From positions 248,001 through 312,000 of the forward strand of contig NZ_QFOB01000003.1 of the NCBI RefSeq assembly GCF_003248515.1: 64,000 bases of DNA. Reading direction: 5' to 3'. The notes below the pieces were generated by a model that searched no databases, had not been told where the DNA came from, and saw only the letters and a program-made list of their open reading frames with translations. This DNA is from Sphingomonas sp. (GTDB taxonomy: Bacteria > Pseudomonadota > Alphaproteobacteria > Sphingomonadales > Sphingomonadaceae). Of this stretch, positions 1 to 7,224 are shown piece by piece. The number at the start of each line of letters is the position of its first letter. Position 1 is the first letter of the stretch. Position numbers and translations under genes: made by a program.

Positions 1-385
1 TCGCGGCGGGCCGCACGCCGACCGCATAGGCCGCGATCGGCTGAACGAAGGCGCGCACGCGGCCGACATGGAGATCGGCATGGGGCACGAAGCGCATCCA
101 GAGATAGCCGTCGTTCGGGGCCGGGCCGCCGCCCCATTGATTGTCCCGATAGGCTTCGTTGCGCAGGCGCAGTTCGGCGCCGGTGCTGAGATAGGCATCA
201 TCGCCGAGCGGAATATATTTGAGATCCTCGGTCCAGCGGCCGGTGCGCGCGGCGGGATCGGCCAGGTTCGACCAATCCTCGTCATAGCGGGTGGTGGTCA
301 GCGTCGGCGGCTCCCATGGCTCGCCCGACCGGGCGGCGGCGGGCGCCGCTGCCAGCATGGCGAAGAGGGGGGCGAGCCTACGCAC
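1..385 (-). CDS. Alginate-export-family outer membrane porin (5' part only)
   Basis: Only the first 128 codons are in the window; the gene runs off the left edge. The start is taken as GTG at 385, which gives a signal peptide of about 18 residues (RRLAPLFAMLAAAPAAAR). The mature start has the pattern of alginate_exp-type 18-strand porins: a TRYDEDW motif near residue 31, then 'LKYIPLG', 'LSTGAELRLRNE' and an aromatic-rich first hairpin. Such porins let anionic or organic small molecules cross the outer membrane. Despite the family name, most members have nothing to do with alginate. The start overlaps the stop of the upstream doxX gene by 8 bases, so the two are probably translationally coupled. 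It is the last visible member of the left-pointing hydrolase cluster and may be its uptake or efflux channel (inference). Confidence 0.7.
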   Translation of the reverse strand, partial: MRRLAPLFAMLAAAPAAARSGEPWEPPTLTTTRYDEDWSNLADPAARTGRWTEDLKYIPLGDDAYLSTGAELRLRNEAYRDNQWGGGPAPNDGYLWMRFVPHADLHVGRVRAFVQPIAAYAVGVRPAA

Positions 386-794
386 GGTTCGCCCGTTCGG
401 TGACGAGCGCTGCGAGCACGAACCCGCCGATCAGGCCGAGATGCTCAAAGAAGGCGTTGGTCGCCATGAAGCGCGCCTCGCCGGCCGGCATCGCCCAGAA
501 GGCGTTGGCGGTCATGGCCGCGAAGAGGGTGAAGACGCCGAGCATGCCCGCGCCCAGCCACACCAGCCGCCCGCTGAGGATCAGTAGCGGCCCGATCAGT
601 TCCACCGCGATCGTGAGCCCGGCCCAGAGCGCCGGCGGGTTCATCCCGAAATGCGCCTGCTCGGCCACCGCCGCGCCCCAGTCGCTCGCCTTTACGATGC
701 CGCCGAGGAGATAGGCGCCGCACAGCAGGAGCCGGGCGGCGAACCATGTCGGCCGCCATTCGAGAATGGCGTCGACGAAGCGCGGCTCGCTCAT
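378..794 (-). CDS. DoxX family membrane protein
   Basis: This is a 138-residue protein with four predicted membrane helices at about residues 17-36, 53-74, 78-99 and 113-132. The length and the small-residue-rich helices fit the DoxX/SURF4-like family. Those proteins sit in the inner membrane, and some are linked to thiol or thiosulfate redox and respiratory functions; the role of this member is unknown. Its ATG at 794 overlaps the TGA of the upstream VOC gene (ATGA), and its TAG overlaps the GTG of the downstream porin. All three are therefore one transcription unit. The family call is good and the function is not known. Confidence 0.8.
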   Translation of the reverse strand: MSEPRFVDAILEWRPTWFAARLLLCGAYLLGGIVKASDWGAAVAEQAHFGMNPPALWAGLTIAVELIGPLLILSGRLVWLGAGMLGVFTLFAAMTANAFWAMPAGEARFMATNAFFEHLGLIGGFVLAALVTERANRA

Positions 795-1699
795 GGCCGC
801 ACCGGCGCGTGGATCTCCGCGATGTAGCCCCCGGGGAAGCGAACGAGCGCGACGGTGCGATCGCCTTCCTGATGCGCGGGAACGAGCGTCTCGACGCCCG
901 CCGCCGACGCCCTGGCCAGCGTCTCGCCCAGATCGCGCACCTCATAGCCGGTCATGTCGCGGCCATAGGGCCAGGGCAGCTGGCCGTCCGAGACGATCAC
1001 CGCCATCCCGCCATAGCCGGAGGTGAGGCGGACGCGGCGATAGGTGGTGCCGGGGCGGCCGATCTCCGCGCCGGGCGCGGCCCTGTCGTCCGACAGGATC
1101 TTCGCGTGGGCGAAGCCGCTCCACTGGCGCAGGAAAGTATCGGCCACATCGGAGGTCAGATAGATGCGGTTTTCGGGCACGGTGTTCAGTGCCGGATAGC
1201 TGGGCTTGGTCGTGTGCCAGTAGAGCTGCATGTTCACGCCGCCCGCCCACTGCACGACCACGTCGCGGCCGATGGGATCGGGGAAGGTCGTGATGAGGCG
1301 AGCGGCACCGGCCTTGCGCGCGGAAATGACGGCGGCGTCCATGTCGTCGACGAGATAGCCGGTCCGCTCGGCGCCGAAGGGCACGGGAACGGGCGTCGTG
1401 AAACCGAACACCGAGAGGGAGCCGACCGGCGTCAGCACGAGCTGCGACATCGTCTTGCTCGCGGTGGGCGTCACCTGAAACTCGCCCTTCTTCGTGGTGG
1501 TGCCGCCGAAGGTGGCGGTCACGCTGCTCACGAAGCGATCGAAATCGCCCGGCGCCACATAGACGTGGGTGGTGTCATATTGCGGGCCGATCGCATGATC
1601 GGCGCGAACGGCGGCCGGCTTGGGCGCATCCTGCGCGAAGCCGGCGGCGGGCGAGAGGGCGACCAGCGCGGTCGTCAGGATCAGCGTGAGGCGATTCAT
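791..1699 (-). CDS. Exported VOC-superfamily (glyoxalase/bleomycin-resistance-like) protein
   Basis: The 302-residue product starts with a signal peptide (MNRLTLILTTALVALSPAAGFAQ). The ATG at 1699 is preferred to one 26 codons upstream because only the later start puts a hydrophobic export signal at the N-terminus. The mature part holds two repeats of the beta-alpha-beta-beta-beta VOC type. The first has 'THVYVAPGDFDRFVSSVTATFGG' and 'TGYLVDDMDAAVISARKAG'; the second has 'ENRIYLTSDVADTFLRQW', 'RVRLTSGYGGMAVIVSD' and a closing 'FPGGYIAEIH', with candidate metal ligands His and Glu. VOC enzymes are usually cytoplasmic lyases, isomerases or dioxygenases, so a periplasmic one is less common. It leads the VOC-doxX-porin subunit, whose promoter should lie in the AT-rich stretch at 1750-1825. 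Confidence 0.72.
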   Translation of the reverse strand: MNRLTLILTTALVALSPAAGFAQDAPKPAAVRADHAIGPQYDTTHVYVAPGDFDRFVSSVTATFGGTTTKKGEFQVTPTASKTMSQLVLTPVGSLSVFGFTTPVPVPFGAERTGYLVDDMDAAVISARKAGAARLITTFPDPIGRDVVVQWAGGVNMQLYWHTTKPSYPALNTVPENRIYLTSDVADTFLRQWSGFAHAKILSDDRAAPGAEIGRPGTTYRRVRLTSGYGGMAVIVSDGQLPWPYGRDMTGYEVRDLGETLARASAAGVETLVPAHQEGDRTVALVRFPGGYIAEIHAPVRP

Positions 1700-1827
1700 G
1701 TCCGTTGCTCCAGGTGAGGGGCGTGCGGCCCCGTTCGATCGGGCGAAGGCAGGTCTAGGGCGCACGCGAATGCGCATCGATCCGAATAAAATCGGCGATT
1801 ACATTCGATAAACTTGAATAGAATGCA

Positions 1828-1849
1828 GCCCCTCCGCGGCGGGAGGGGC
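1828..1849 (-). terminator. Hairpin terminator after the amidohydrolase gene
   Basis: An 8-bp GC stem (1828-1835 with 1842-1849) with a 6-base loop lies 13-34 bases past the amidohydrolase stop. Read on the minus strand it is followed by a T-rich stretch (TGCATTCTATT). It probably ends the 5622-to-1862 transcript, so the VOC-doxX-porin unit would need its own promoter. Confidence 0.6.
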
Positions 1850-1861
1850 CGGGCTAAAGCG

Positions 1862-3793
1862 TCAGACGGCCCAGCAGCCGCAGCCAAGCGCGCCCCAGAA
1901 GGTCTGCACGTCCGCGGCGGGAACGTTGGCGCCGAGCGAGGCGGCATGATCGTGCCCATGCACCGAGCAGGCCGAGGCGCAGCCGCAGGCGCTGGCCAGC
2001 CTGGCGGCGGTTTCCGGCTGGCGATGATAGCCGCCGAACGTGGCGACCGGCGACCAATCCGGCATCGGCCGGGGCAGAGCGGGCGCCAGCGGGGCATAAT
2101 CCCCTTCCCCATGCACCACCCTGCCGCCAAGCAGCGTGAGCACCGAGCGGATATGCGGGATGTCGCTTTCCGGCACGCTGAAATAATCGGCGGTGAGGAT
2201 CGCGAGATCGGCCAGTTGGCCGGGCTTGATCTGCCCCTTCTTGCCCACCTCGTTCGAAAACCAGGTGTTTTCATGCGTCCACATGCGCAGCGCCTTCTCG
2301 CGGCTCATGCGGTTGGCCGAAGGATAGAGGCCGAGGCCGCCGACCGTCCTGCCGGTGACGAGCCAGTTCAGCGACACCCACGGATTGTAGCTGGCGACGC
2401 GCGTGGCATCCGTGCCGGCGCCCACCGGGATGCCGGCCGCCTGCATGCGGGCGATCGGCGGCGTACGTTCGGCCGCCCGGGCGCCATAGCGCTCGACGAA
2501 ATATTCGCCCTGATAGGCCATCCGATGCTGCACGGCGATGCCGCCGCCGAGCGCCGCGACGCGATCGATATTACGATCGCTGATCGTTTCGGCATGATCG
2601 AAGAACCAGTTGATCCCCTGAAGCGGGATATCGCGGTTCACCTTCTCATAGACGTCCAGCGCGCGGCCGATCGTCTCGTCATAGGTGGCGTGCAACCGCC
2701 ACGGCCAGCGATGTTCGGCCAGCAGGCGGATCACGGGCTCCAGATCGCCCTCCATGTTCGGCGGCATATCCGGGCGGGCGACGCGGAAATCCTCGAAATC
2801 GGCGGCCGAATAGACGAGCATCTCGCCCGCGCCATTGTGGCGATAGGTGTCATCGCCCTGGCCTGGCGCAACCTGCTTCACCCAGCCGGAGAAATCCGCC
2901 AGCTCTTCCCTGGGCTTCTGCGTGAAGAGGTTGTAACTGATGCGCACGGTCAGCTGATCGTCGGCGTGCAGCTTCTCGATGATCTGATAATCGTCGGGAT
3001 AATTCTGGAAGCCGCCGCCCGCATCGATCACGCCGGTGACGCCCAGCCCGTTCACCTCGCGTATGAAGTGGCGGGTGGAATTGATCTGATATTCGGGGGG
3101 CAGCTTCGGCCCCCTGGCCAGCGTGGAATAGAGGATCGTGGCGTTCGGCTGGGCCAGCAGCAGACCGGTGGGGTTGCCGGCCGCATCCCGCACGATCTCG
3201 CCGCCGGGCGGATTGGGCGTGTCCTTCGTATAGCCGACGACGCGCAGCGCGGCGGCATTCAGCAAGGCGCGATCATAGAGGTGGAGGATGAAGACGGGCG
3301 TGTCCGGCGCGACCGCGTTCAGCTCCGCGATCGTGGGCAGGCGCTTTTCGGCGAACTGATGCTCGGTGAAGCCGCCCACGACGCGCACCCATTGGGGCGC
3401 GGGCGTATTATCCACCTGGCGCTTCAGCATCGCCATCGCCTCCGCAAGGCTCGGCACGCCATCCCAGCGCAGCTCCATATTATAATTCAGCCCGCCGCGG
3501 ATGATGTGCATGTGGCTGTCGATCAGGCCGGGGATCACGCGGCGGCGGCCGGCATCGATCACGGTGGCGGGGGGGGCGGCGGCGCGAACCTCCGCCTCGC
3601 TGCCGACGGCGAGGAATTTGCCGTCGCGGATCGCGATCGCCTCGGCCTGCGGATTTTCGCGATCCAGTGTCGTCACCCTGGCGTTGATGAGGATCAGGTC
3701 GGTCATCGGGGCTTTCCGTTGGGCGAGGAGGGGGGAAGCGAGGGCGGCGGCGGCCGCCGCCCCCATCAGCGTCTGGCGGCGGGTGACATTCAT
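1862..3793 (-). CDS. Exported amidohydrolase (YtcJ-like, Amidohydro_3) with Cys/His-rich tail
   Basis: This 643-residue metal-dependent hydrolase has an N-terminal Tat-like signal (TRRQTLMGAAAAAALASPLLA). The ATG at 3793 is chosen because it forms an ATGA overlap with the XapX stop. The metal-binding HxH of the amidohydrolase barrel is at residues 94-96 (IDSHMHI). Further conserved stretches follow, including 'LHATYDETI', 'WFFDHAETIS', 'VQHRMAYQG' and 'GAGTDATRV'. Family members hydrolyse amide or ester bonds; the substrate here is unknown. After the usual family end ('GGRVVHGEGDYAPL') comes an extra tail rich in Cys and His, 'ACGCASACSVHGHDHAA', ending in 'GALGCGCWAV'. It looks like a metal-binding appendage. 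The upstream gene is XapX and a terminator follows. Confidence 0.85.
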   Translation of the reverse strand: MNVTRRQTLMGAAAAAALASPLLAQRKAPMTDLILINARVTTLDRENPQAEAIAIRDGKFLAVGSEAEVRAAAPPATVIDAGRRRVIPGLIDSHMHIIRGGLNYNMELRWDGVPSLAEAMAMLKRQVDNTPAPQWVRVVGGFTEHQFAEKRLPTIAELNAVAPDTPVFILHLYDRALLNAAALRVVGYTKDTPNPPGGEIVRDAAGNPTGLLLAQPNATILYSTLARGPKLPPEYQINSTRHFIREVNGLGVTGVIDAGGGFQNYPDDYQIIEKLHADDQLTVRISYNLFTQKPREELADFSGWVKQVAPGQGDDTYRHNGAGEMLVYSAADFEDFRVARPDMPPNMEGDLEPVIRLLAEHRWPWRLHATYDETIGRALDVYEKVNRDIPLQGINWFFDHAETISDRNIDRVAALGGGIAVQHRMAYQGEYFVERYGARAAERTPPIARMQAAGIPVGAGTDATRVASYNPWVSLNWLVTGRTVGGLGLYPSANRMSREKALRMWTHENTWFSNEVGKKGQIKPGQLADLAILTADYFSVPESDIPHIRSVLTLLGGRVVHGEGDYAPLAPALPRPMPDWSPVATFGGYHRQPETAARLASACGCASACSVHGHDHAASLGANVPAADVQTFWGALGCGCWAV

Positions 3794-4032
3794 GCGTCGG
3801 CCCCCGGCAGGCGGCCAAAGACATGTTTCGCGCACTCATCCTTCAGATAGGCGACGGCGCCGTCCTGCGATCCCAGCCTTTTGGCCAGTGGCGCGATCTG
3901 CTCGCCCAGCAGGATGCCGAGCAACCCGATCAGGGCGATGGCCGGGGGAGCGGGGGAACGGACCCCGAGGAGACTGTAGATGATGCCGACGAGCAGGCCG
4001 GCGGCGAGCGAGAGCAGGTAGGGTTTCATCAT
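3790..4032 (-). CDS. XapX domain (DUF1427) small membrane protein
   Basis: The 80-residue protein has two hydrophobic helices (about 4-24 and 30-46) around 'GLLVGIIYSLLGVRSPAPPAIALIGLLGILLGEQ'. The glycines and the S/APPAIALIGLLG segment are the XapX signature. A start three bases later at the second Met is equally possible. The function of the family is unknown; it recurs beside hydrolases and transporters in proteobacteria. It sits 23 bases after the alpha/beta hydrolase and overlaps the amidohydrolase start by four bases, so it belongs to the same operon. Confidence 0.8.
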   Translation of the reverse strand: MMKPYLLSLAAGLLVGIIYSLLGVRSPAPPAIALIGLLGILLGEQIAPLAKRLGSQDGAVAYLKDECAKHVFGRLPGADA

Positions 4033-4055
4033 GGATCTCCCCGGAGCCGTCGGAT

Positions 4056-4892
4056 TCAGCCCTGGATGAAGGCGAGGATGTCGGCGTTCAGCACATCGGC
4101 ATTCACCGTCAGCATGCCGTGGCTGAAGCCCGCGTAGATCTTCAGCGTCGCGGCCGGCAGGATTTCTGCCTGCAGCACGCCCGCATTCTTGTAGGGCACC
4201 ACCTGATCGTCATCGCCATGCAGGACGAGGGCGGGCACGGTGATCGCCTTCAGATCATCCGTCTGATCCGTCTCGGAAAAGGCCTTGATCCCTTCATAGT
4301 GGGCCAGCGCACTGCCCATCATGCCCTGCCGCCACCAATTATCGATCACGGCGGGCTTCACGTCCGCACCGGGGCGGTTGAAGCCGTAGAACGGCCCGGC
4401 GGCGACATCGCGGAAGAATTGCGATCGATTGGCCGCGAGGCCGGCGCGCAGGCCATCGAACACCTCGATCGGAAGGCCGCCCGGATAGCGATCGGTCTTC
4501 AGCATGATCGGCGGCACCGCGCTCACCAGCACCGCCCTGGCGACGCGGCCCTGCGGAATGCCGTAGCGGGCGACATAGGCCGCGACTTCGCCGCCGCCGG
4601 TGGAGTGGCCGATATGGATCGCGTTGCGCAGATCGAGATGCTGGGCGACGGCCGCGGCATCCGCCGCATAATGATCCATGTCGTGCCCGAAATCGACCTG
4701 GGCGGAACGGCCATGGCCGCGGCGATCATGGGCGGCGACACGATAGCCCTTCGACAGGAAGAACAGCATCTGCGCGTCCCAGTCGTCCGACGAGAGCGGC
4801 CAGCCGTGGTGGAACATGATCGGCTGGGCATCCCTGGGGCCCCAATCCTTGTAGAAGATCTCGACGCCGTCCTGAGTGGTCACCGTTGCCAT
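4056..4892 (-). CDS. Alpha/beta hydrolase, non-heme chloroperoxidase-like
   Basis: The 278-residue protein has the alpha/beta hydrolase fold throughout. The oxyanion-hole motif is 'FHHGWP' (27-32), the nucleophile elbow is GHSTGG with Ser97, the acid lies in 'HGDDDQVVP' (about D228) and the catalytic His is H258 in 'GFSHGM'. The 'DRRGHGRS' block after strand 4 is typical of the cofactor-free haloperoxidase/esterase group. Such enzymes act on esters, lactones or aryl compounds, and the 'chloroperoxidase' name reflects a side activity. No signal peptide is present, so it is cytoplasmic. It lies between the cysteine hydrolase and XapX in the same direction. Confidence 0.88.
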   Translation of the reverse strand: MATVTTQDGVEIFYKDWGPRDAQPIMFHHGWPLSSDDWDAQMLFFLSKGYRVAAHDRRGHGRSAQVDFGHDMDHYAADAAAVAQHLDLRNAIHIGHSTGGGEVAAYVARYGIPQGRVARAVLVSAVPPIMLKTDRYPGGLPIEVFDGLRAGLAANRSQFFRDVAAGPFYGFNRPGADVKPAVIDNWWRQGMMGSALAHYEGIKAFSETDQTDDLKAITVPALVLHGDDDQVVPYKNAGVLQAEILPAATLKIYAGFSHGMLTVNADVLNADILAFIQG

Positions 4893-4925
4893 GGGGAATA
4901 TCCTCGAATGAAAAGCAGGGGATGT

Positions 4926-4945
4926 GGGGAGGCCGGTGCCTCCCC
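4926..4945 (-). terminator. GC hairpin between cysteine hydrolase and alpha/beta hydrolase
   Basis: A perfect 8-bp stem (4926-4933 with 4938-4945) with a 4-base loop sits 18 bases past the cysteine hydrolase stop. No T-run follows, so it could be an mRNA-stabilising or partial-attenuation hairpin within the operon instead of a true terminator. Confidence 0.35.
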
Positions 4946-4962
4946 GTGGTTTGAGGGGGCGA

Positions 4963-5622
4963 TCAGTGATTGCCCTCGGAGGCGCCGAACATGGATTTGG
5001 CGTAGGTGATGCCGATGCCGTAGGCGCCGCCCCACTTCTTCGCGATGCCGGTGGTGGAGTCGTAGCTCTCGGTGCGGGCCCAGTCGCGCTGCAGTTCGAG
5101 CAGATATTGCAGCGAGGTCATCGGCTTGGCGCCGAGCTGGATCATCCGCTGAACGGCGCGCTCATGCGCCTCCTCGGAGATGTCGCCGCAGGCATCGGCG
5201 ATGAAATAGACGTCGAAGCCCTGATCGATCGCGGAGGCGACGGGGCCGACGATGCAAACGCTGGTCCACAGGCCGGCGAACACGATCCGCTCCTTGCCGA
5301 TGCGGTTGACCTCGGCGATCACGCCTTCATCCTCCCAGGTGTTCATCGAGGTGCGATCAAGCAGCTTCTGCCCGGGGAAGGCATCTTTAATCTCTTCGAA
5401 CATCGGGCCAGAAAAGGATTTCTCGGCAACCGTCGTCAGGATAGTCGAAACATCGAAAGACTTGGCGGCGCGGCTGATAAGCGCCGCATTGTTGCGCAGA
5501 AGCTCCGGCGCGATCGACTTGGTTGCGAAAGACATTTGCGACTGGAAATCGATGAGGATCAGCGTGTGATCGGCCGGCGAGAGCAGCGACTTGCCGGGGG
5601 TGGCGGTTGCGGTGCGCGTCAT
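4963..5622 (-). CDS. Isochorismatase-family cysteine hydrolase (YcaC-like)
   Basis: The 219-residue protein has the isochorismatase-like triad: D25 in 'LILIDFQSQM', K111 in 'RIGKERIVFAG' and C124 in 'WTSVCIVG', followed by 'DVYFIADACGDIS'. Its length and sequence pattern match YcaC-type hydrolases, whose physiological substrate is generally unknown. A good ribosome-binding site (AGGGAG) precedes the ATG. It is the first gene of the left-pointing cluster, divergent from a LysR gene. A 36-bp dyad lies 62-97 bases upstream of the start. Regulation by that LysR protein is likely but is inferred. Confidence 0.88.
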   Translation of the reverse strand: MTRTATATPGKSLLSPADHTLILIDFQSQMSFATKSIAPELLRNNAALISRAAKSFDVSTILTTVAEKSFSGPMFEEIKDAFPGQKLLDRTSMNTWEDEGVIAEVNRIGKERIVFAGLWTSVCIVGPVASAIDQGFDVYFIADACGDISEEAHERAVQRMIQLGAKPMTSLQYLLELQRDWARTESYDSTTGIAKKWGGAYGIGITYAKSMFGASEGNH

Positions 5623-5992
5623 TTCAAATCTCCCTTTTGAATGCTTCCGTTGCGGTGAGGAAAAGCTACGGCGGCCCGATCATTCGAAACACCCGGATAA
5701 GATTGTCCGGATATTTCGATAAAATAGAAAAGTTCGGTGTGCTTGAAGACGTCAGATGATCGTCGATGCGGTTCGGCCCCTGTCGCCGGGCAGGCGCGCA
5801 TTCTTCATCGCCAGCCGCGTCGGCATCGCCCGGCCGATGGCCGCCACGGATCCCGGCGTGCATGCCGCCCTGTCCGTCATTTCCGGGTCCATGGGGTCCT
5901 TCCTTCCCGCGCCGACTTGACGGTAGGGCGGATGCAGGCCGCTGTTTAGGCGGCGGCGCGACACTTCAGACGTGACGGCAAGGTACGGTGCG
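5623..5992. other. Divergent promoter region between cysteine hydrolase and LysR gene
   Basis: There is no supported gene here. The left third (about 5660-5740) is AT-richer and carries the dyad operator and probably the promoters. The right part (5760-5990) has short open frames on both strands but no coding pattern or family resemblance. It is probably the leader of the LysR gene. Confidence 0.5.
5684..5719. promoter_or_regulatory. 36-bp imperfect dyad, probable regulator operator
   Basis: The left arm TCGAAACACCCGGA (5684-5697) and the right arm TCCGGATATTTCGA (5706-5719) are inverted repeats matching at 12 of 14 positions. An 8-base spacer separates them, so the arm centres are 22 bases or two helical turns apart. 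The dyad lies 62-97 bases upstream of the cysteine hydrolase ATG, where an activator would bind. The divergent LysR protein (5993-6889) is the obvious candidate ligand-dependent regulator, but this is inferred from position. Confidence 0.6.
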
Positions 5993-6889
5993 ATGGACAA
6001 CCGGTTCGGCGAGATGATGACGTTCATGGCCGTCGCGCGCGGCGGCACATTCGCCGCCGCCGCGAAGGCCCTCCGCGTGACGCCATCGGCGGTAAGCCGG
6101 ACGGTCGCACGGCTGGAGGAAAGGCTCGGCGTCCAACTCGTCTGCCGGACGACCCGCGCGCTCGCGCTGACGCCGGAGGGCGAGGCCTATCACGAGCGCA
6201 TCGCCGGCCTGATGGCGGAGATAGACGATGTCGAGCGGGGCTTCGGCCACGATGCGGGCGAGCCGCGCGGCCTGCTGCGCGTGAACGCCTCGGTGGGATT
6301 CGGCACGCAATGCCTCCTGCCGCTCGTCGCCCGCTTCATGGAGGCCCATCCCGGCGTGAAGCTGGAACTGACACTGTCGGACGCGCTGGCCGAGATGATC
6401 GAGGAGCGAACCGACATCGCGATCCGCATCGGCCCGCTTTCCGACAACAGGCTGCGCGCGAAGAAGCTCGGCCGGAGCCGCCTCTCCCTCGTCGTCAGCC
6501 CCGATTATCTCGCCCGCCATGGCACACCGCGCCACCCGGACGATCTGGATCATCATACGTGCCTGCGCTTCAGCTTCCGGCGATCCGTGGAAGGCTGGCC
6601 TTTCCTGCTGGACGGGCGGCTCGTCCATCGCAACGTGGAAGGCCGCTTCCTCGGAAGCTCCGGCGAGGTCGTTCGCCTCGCGGCGCTGGCGGGCGCCGGC
6701 ATCGCCCGGCTCGCCCGCTTCCACGTGGCGGAGGATGTGGCGGCGGGCCGGCTGGTGGAGGTACTGGCGGACTATGATCCCGCCCAGGAGGAAGACATCC
6801 ACGCCCTCTATGTCGGGCATGAACGGCTCGCGCTGCGCGTCCGGTCATTCCTCGATTTTCTGGATCGCGACCTCAAAATTCGCGATTGA
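5993..6889 (+). CDS. LysR family transcriptional regulator
   Basis: The product is 298 residues. The N-terminal winged HTH has the standard layout: 'FMAVARGGTFAAAAKAL', then 'TPSAVSRTVARLEERLG', 'LVCRTTRALALTPEGE'. A substrate-binding domain of the CrgA/DgdR-like subgroup follows (about residues 85-290). The start at 5993 is preferred to an ATG seven codons upstream because the HTH then begins at the usual distance. Divergence from the hydrolase cluster and the dyad in the gap suggest that it controls that cluster and itself. The inducer is unknown. Confidence 0.9.
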   Translation: MDNRFGEMMTFMAVARGGTFAAAAKALRVTPSAVSRTVARLEERLGVQLVCRTTRALALTPEGEAYHERIAGLMAEIDDVERGFGHDAGEPRGLLRVNASVGFGTQCLLPLVARFMEAHPGVKLELTLSDALAEMIEERTDIAIRIGPLSDNRLRAKKLGRSRLSLVVSPDYLARHGTPRHPDDLDHHTCLRFSFRRSVEGWPFLLDGRLVHRNVEGRFLGSSGEVVRLAALAGAGIARLARFHVAEDVAAGRLVEVLADYDPAQEEDIHALYVGHERLALRVRSFLDFLDRDLKIRD

Positions 6890-6951
6890 GGCGGCGCACT
6901 TCCCCATCGAGGGGTTGGAGAAACCGCGTCAGGCGCATGCCGCCCGCGGGA

Positions 6952-7224
6952 TCAGCCCCTCATCCAGGGCCAGTTGCGCTCGATTTCGTGAAACCGACGC
7001 ATCAATTCCGCGCTGATCCGCTCCGCATCGGAGCGGGAGGGCGCGCGCAGATCCGCCAGCTGGATCCTGCCGTTGGATATGACGATCCGGAAGCTTCCAT
7101 CTGAACCTTCGGCTTCATGAATTTCCGCGACATAAGGCTTCATGTCACGAAGACGTTGCGGCGAATCGAGATCCGCAACCGCATGCTCCTCCGCGGGCGC
7201 TGATGGTGCACGGGACGAGGTCAT
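6952..7224 (-). CDS. Small hypothetical protein coupled to HWE sensor kinase
   Basis: The 90-residue protein is soluble and charged, with no membrane helix. It contains 'RMKPYVAEIHEAEG'-like and 'FRIVISNGRIQLADL' beta-rich stretches, then a helix 'SDAERISAELMRRFHEIERNW'. I recognise no family. The ATG at 7224 overlaps the TGA of the upstream kinase (ATGA), so the two are co-translated. It could be an accessory or output partner of the kinase (inference). It runs convergent to the LysR gene with 62 bases between the stops. Confidence 0.6.
   Translation of the reverse strand: MTSSRAPSAPAEEHAVADLDSPQRLRDMKPYVAEIHEAEGSDGSFRIVISNGRIQLADLRAPSRSDAERISAELMRRFHEIERNWPWMRG

Noticed and set aside
1814..3850. 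A 678-codon open frame on the + strand opposite the amidohydrolase
   Set aside because: It mirrors the codons of a clear amidohydrolase gene. Long antisense frames are common at this GC content and its product has no domain pattern.
5737..6048. Small open frames on both strands upstream of the LysR gene
   Set aside because: They lack coding pattern and ribosome-binding sites, and one overlaps the LysR start antisense.
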